Position numbers and translations under genes: made by a program. Below are positions 5,448 through 5,491 of a stretch of DNA of 5,491 nt, in pieces. This stretch comes from CAIOZW01 sp049317725 (GTDB lineage Bacteria > Acidobacteriota > Blastocatellia > RBC074). Each line of letters opens with the position of its first letter. Position 1 is the stretch's first letter. The stretch is taken from positions 1-5,491 of the forward strand of contig JBMOHS010000226.1 in NCBI GenBank assembly GCA_049317725.1. The letters run 5' to 3'. The notes under the pieces are model-generated. The model saw nothing but the letters and a program-made list of their open reading frames with translations. It was not told where the DNA came from and ran no database searches.

Positions 5448-5491
5448 TCAGAGGACGAGTTCGGCCATGACACGGAGGGTCGAGACGTCCC
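5448..5491 (-). CDS. Possible 3' end of a leftward gene entering from the right edge
   Basis: On the minus strand the frame entering at the right edge reads DVSTLRVMAELVL and then stops at the TGA complementary to 5448-5450. This looks like an ordinary protein C-terminus, but 13 residues are far too few to identify a family. The alternative is a rightward gene starting at the ATG at 5467 (MTRRVETS...) behind a weak AGAGGA at 5450-5455. The two readings exclude each other. The terminator after the Lgt-like gene is compatible with either arrangement. Confidence 0.2.
   Translation of the reverse strand, partial: DVSTLRVMAELVL

Noticed and set aside
5267..5470. Open frame of 67 codons rich in Pro, Ser, His and Leu
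   Set aside because: Most of it translates the CCCCTCA heptamer array; no ribosome-binding site or normal protein composition supports it.
5411..5491. Missing 5' half of the LLM-like gene at the right edge, which would make the whole cluster an insertion into that gene
   Set aside because: None of the three minus-strand frames at the right edge reads the hydrophobic LxLYxGG sequence expected just before the conserved MGAR segment.

Overview
The window is GC-rich bacterial DNA. It holds one complete rightward gene cluster bounded on both sides by C/T-rich heptamer repeats. The phylum cannot be fixed from sequence alone. The left edge carries a fragment resembling F420-dependent luciferase-like (LLM) oxidoreductases, and the flanks carry CCCCTCA and CATTCYC heptamers. 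Both fit an environmental bacterium of a group such as Nitrospirota, Methylomirabilota or Planctomycetota, but that is a guess. No tRNA, rRNA, CRISPR array or transposase was seen.

Layout. Positions 1-50 on the minus strand encode a short stretch that looks like the interior of an LLM-type oxidoreductase, and the resemblance stops exactly where a C/T-rich repeat begins. Positions 51-99 are that repeat. Positions 100-218 are an AT-richer leader with a strong Shine-Dalgarno. Next come a small Trp-rich integral membrane protein (219-800), a 98-bp gap with a perfect 11-bp inverted repeat, a 763-aa protein of no recognised family (899-3190), a divergent phosphatidylserine decarboxylase (PSD) homologue (3174-4190), and a polytopic membrane protein related to prolipoprotein diacylglyceryl transferase, Lgt (4180-5253). 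An intrinsic terminator (5287-5311) closes the unit. It is followed by an array of eight CCCCTCA-type heptamers (5351-5410) and an ambiguous right edge.

How the genes may work together. The last three genes overlap by 17 and 11 bases, so they are almost certainly co-transcribed and translationally coupled. The PSD homologue keeps the Asp, His and Ser expected of the family's self-processing triad, but it has Ser instead of Gly just before the processing Ser and several other substitutions at normally strict sites. The Lgt-like protein keeps the structural Gly-Arg and the distal Arg region but has Cys residues where Lgt has Asn and Glu, and it lacks the usual His-Gly-Gly. Two lipid-enzyme folds that both depart from their canonical active sites, locked to a large unknown soluble protein and preceded by a small membrane protein, suggest an undescribed lipid or membrane-modification module. 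The substrates are unknown and this grouping is inference.
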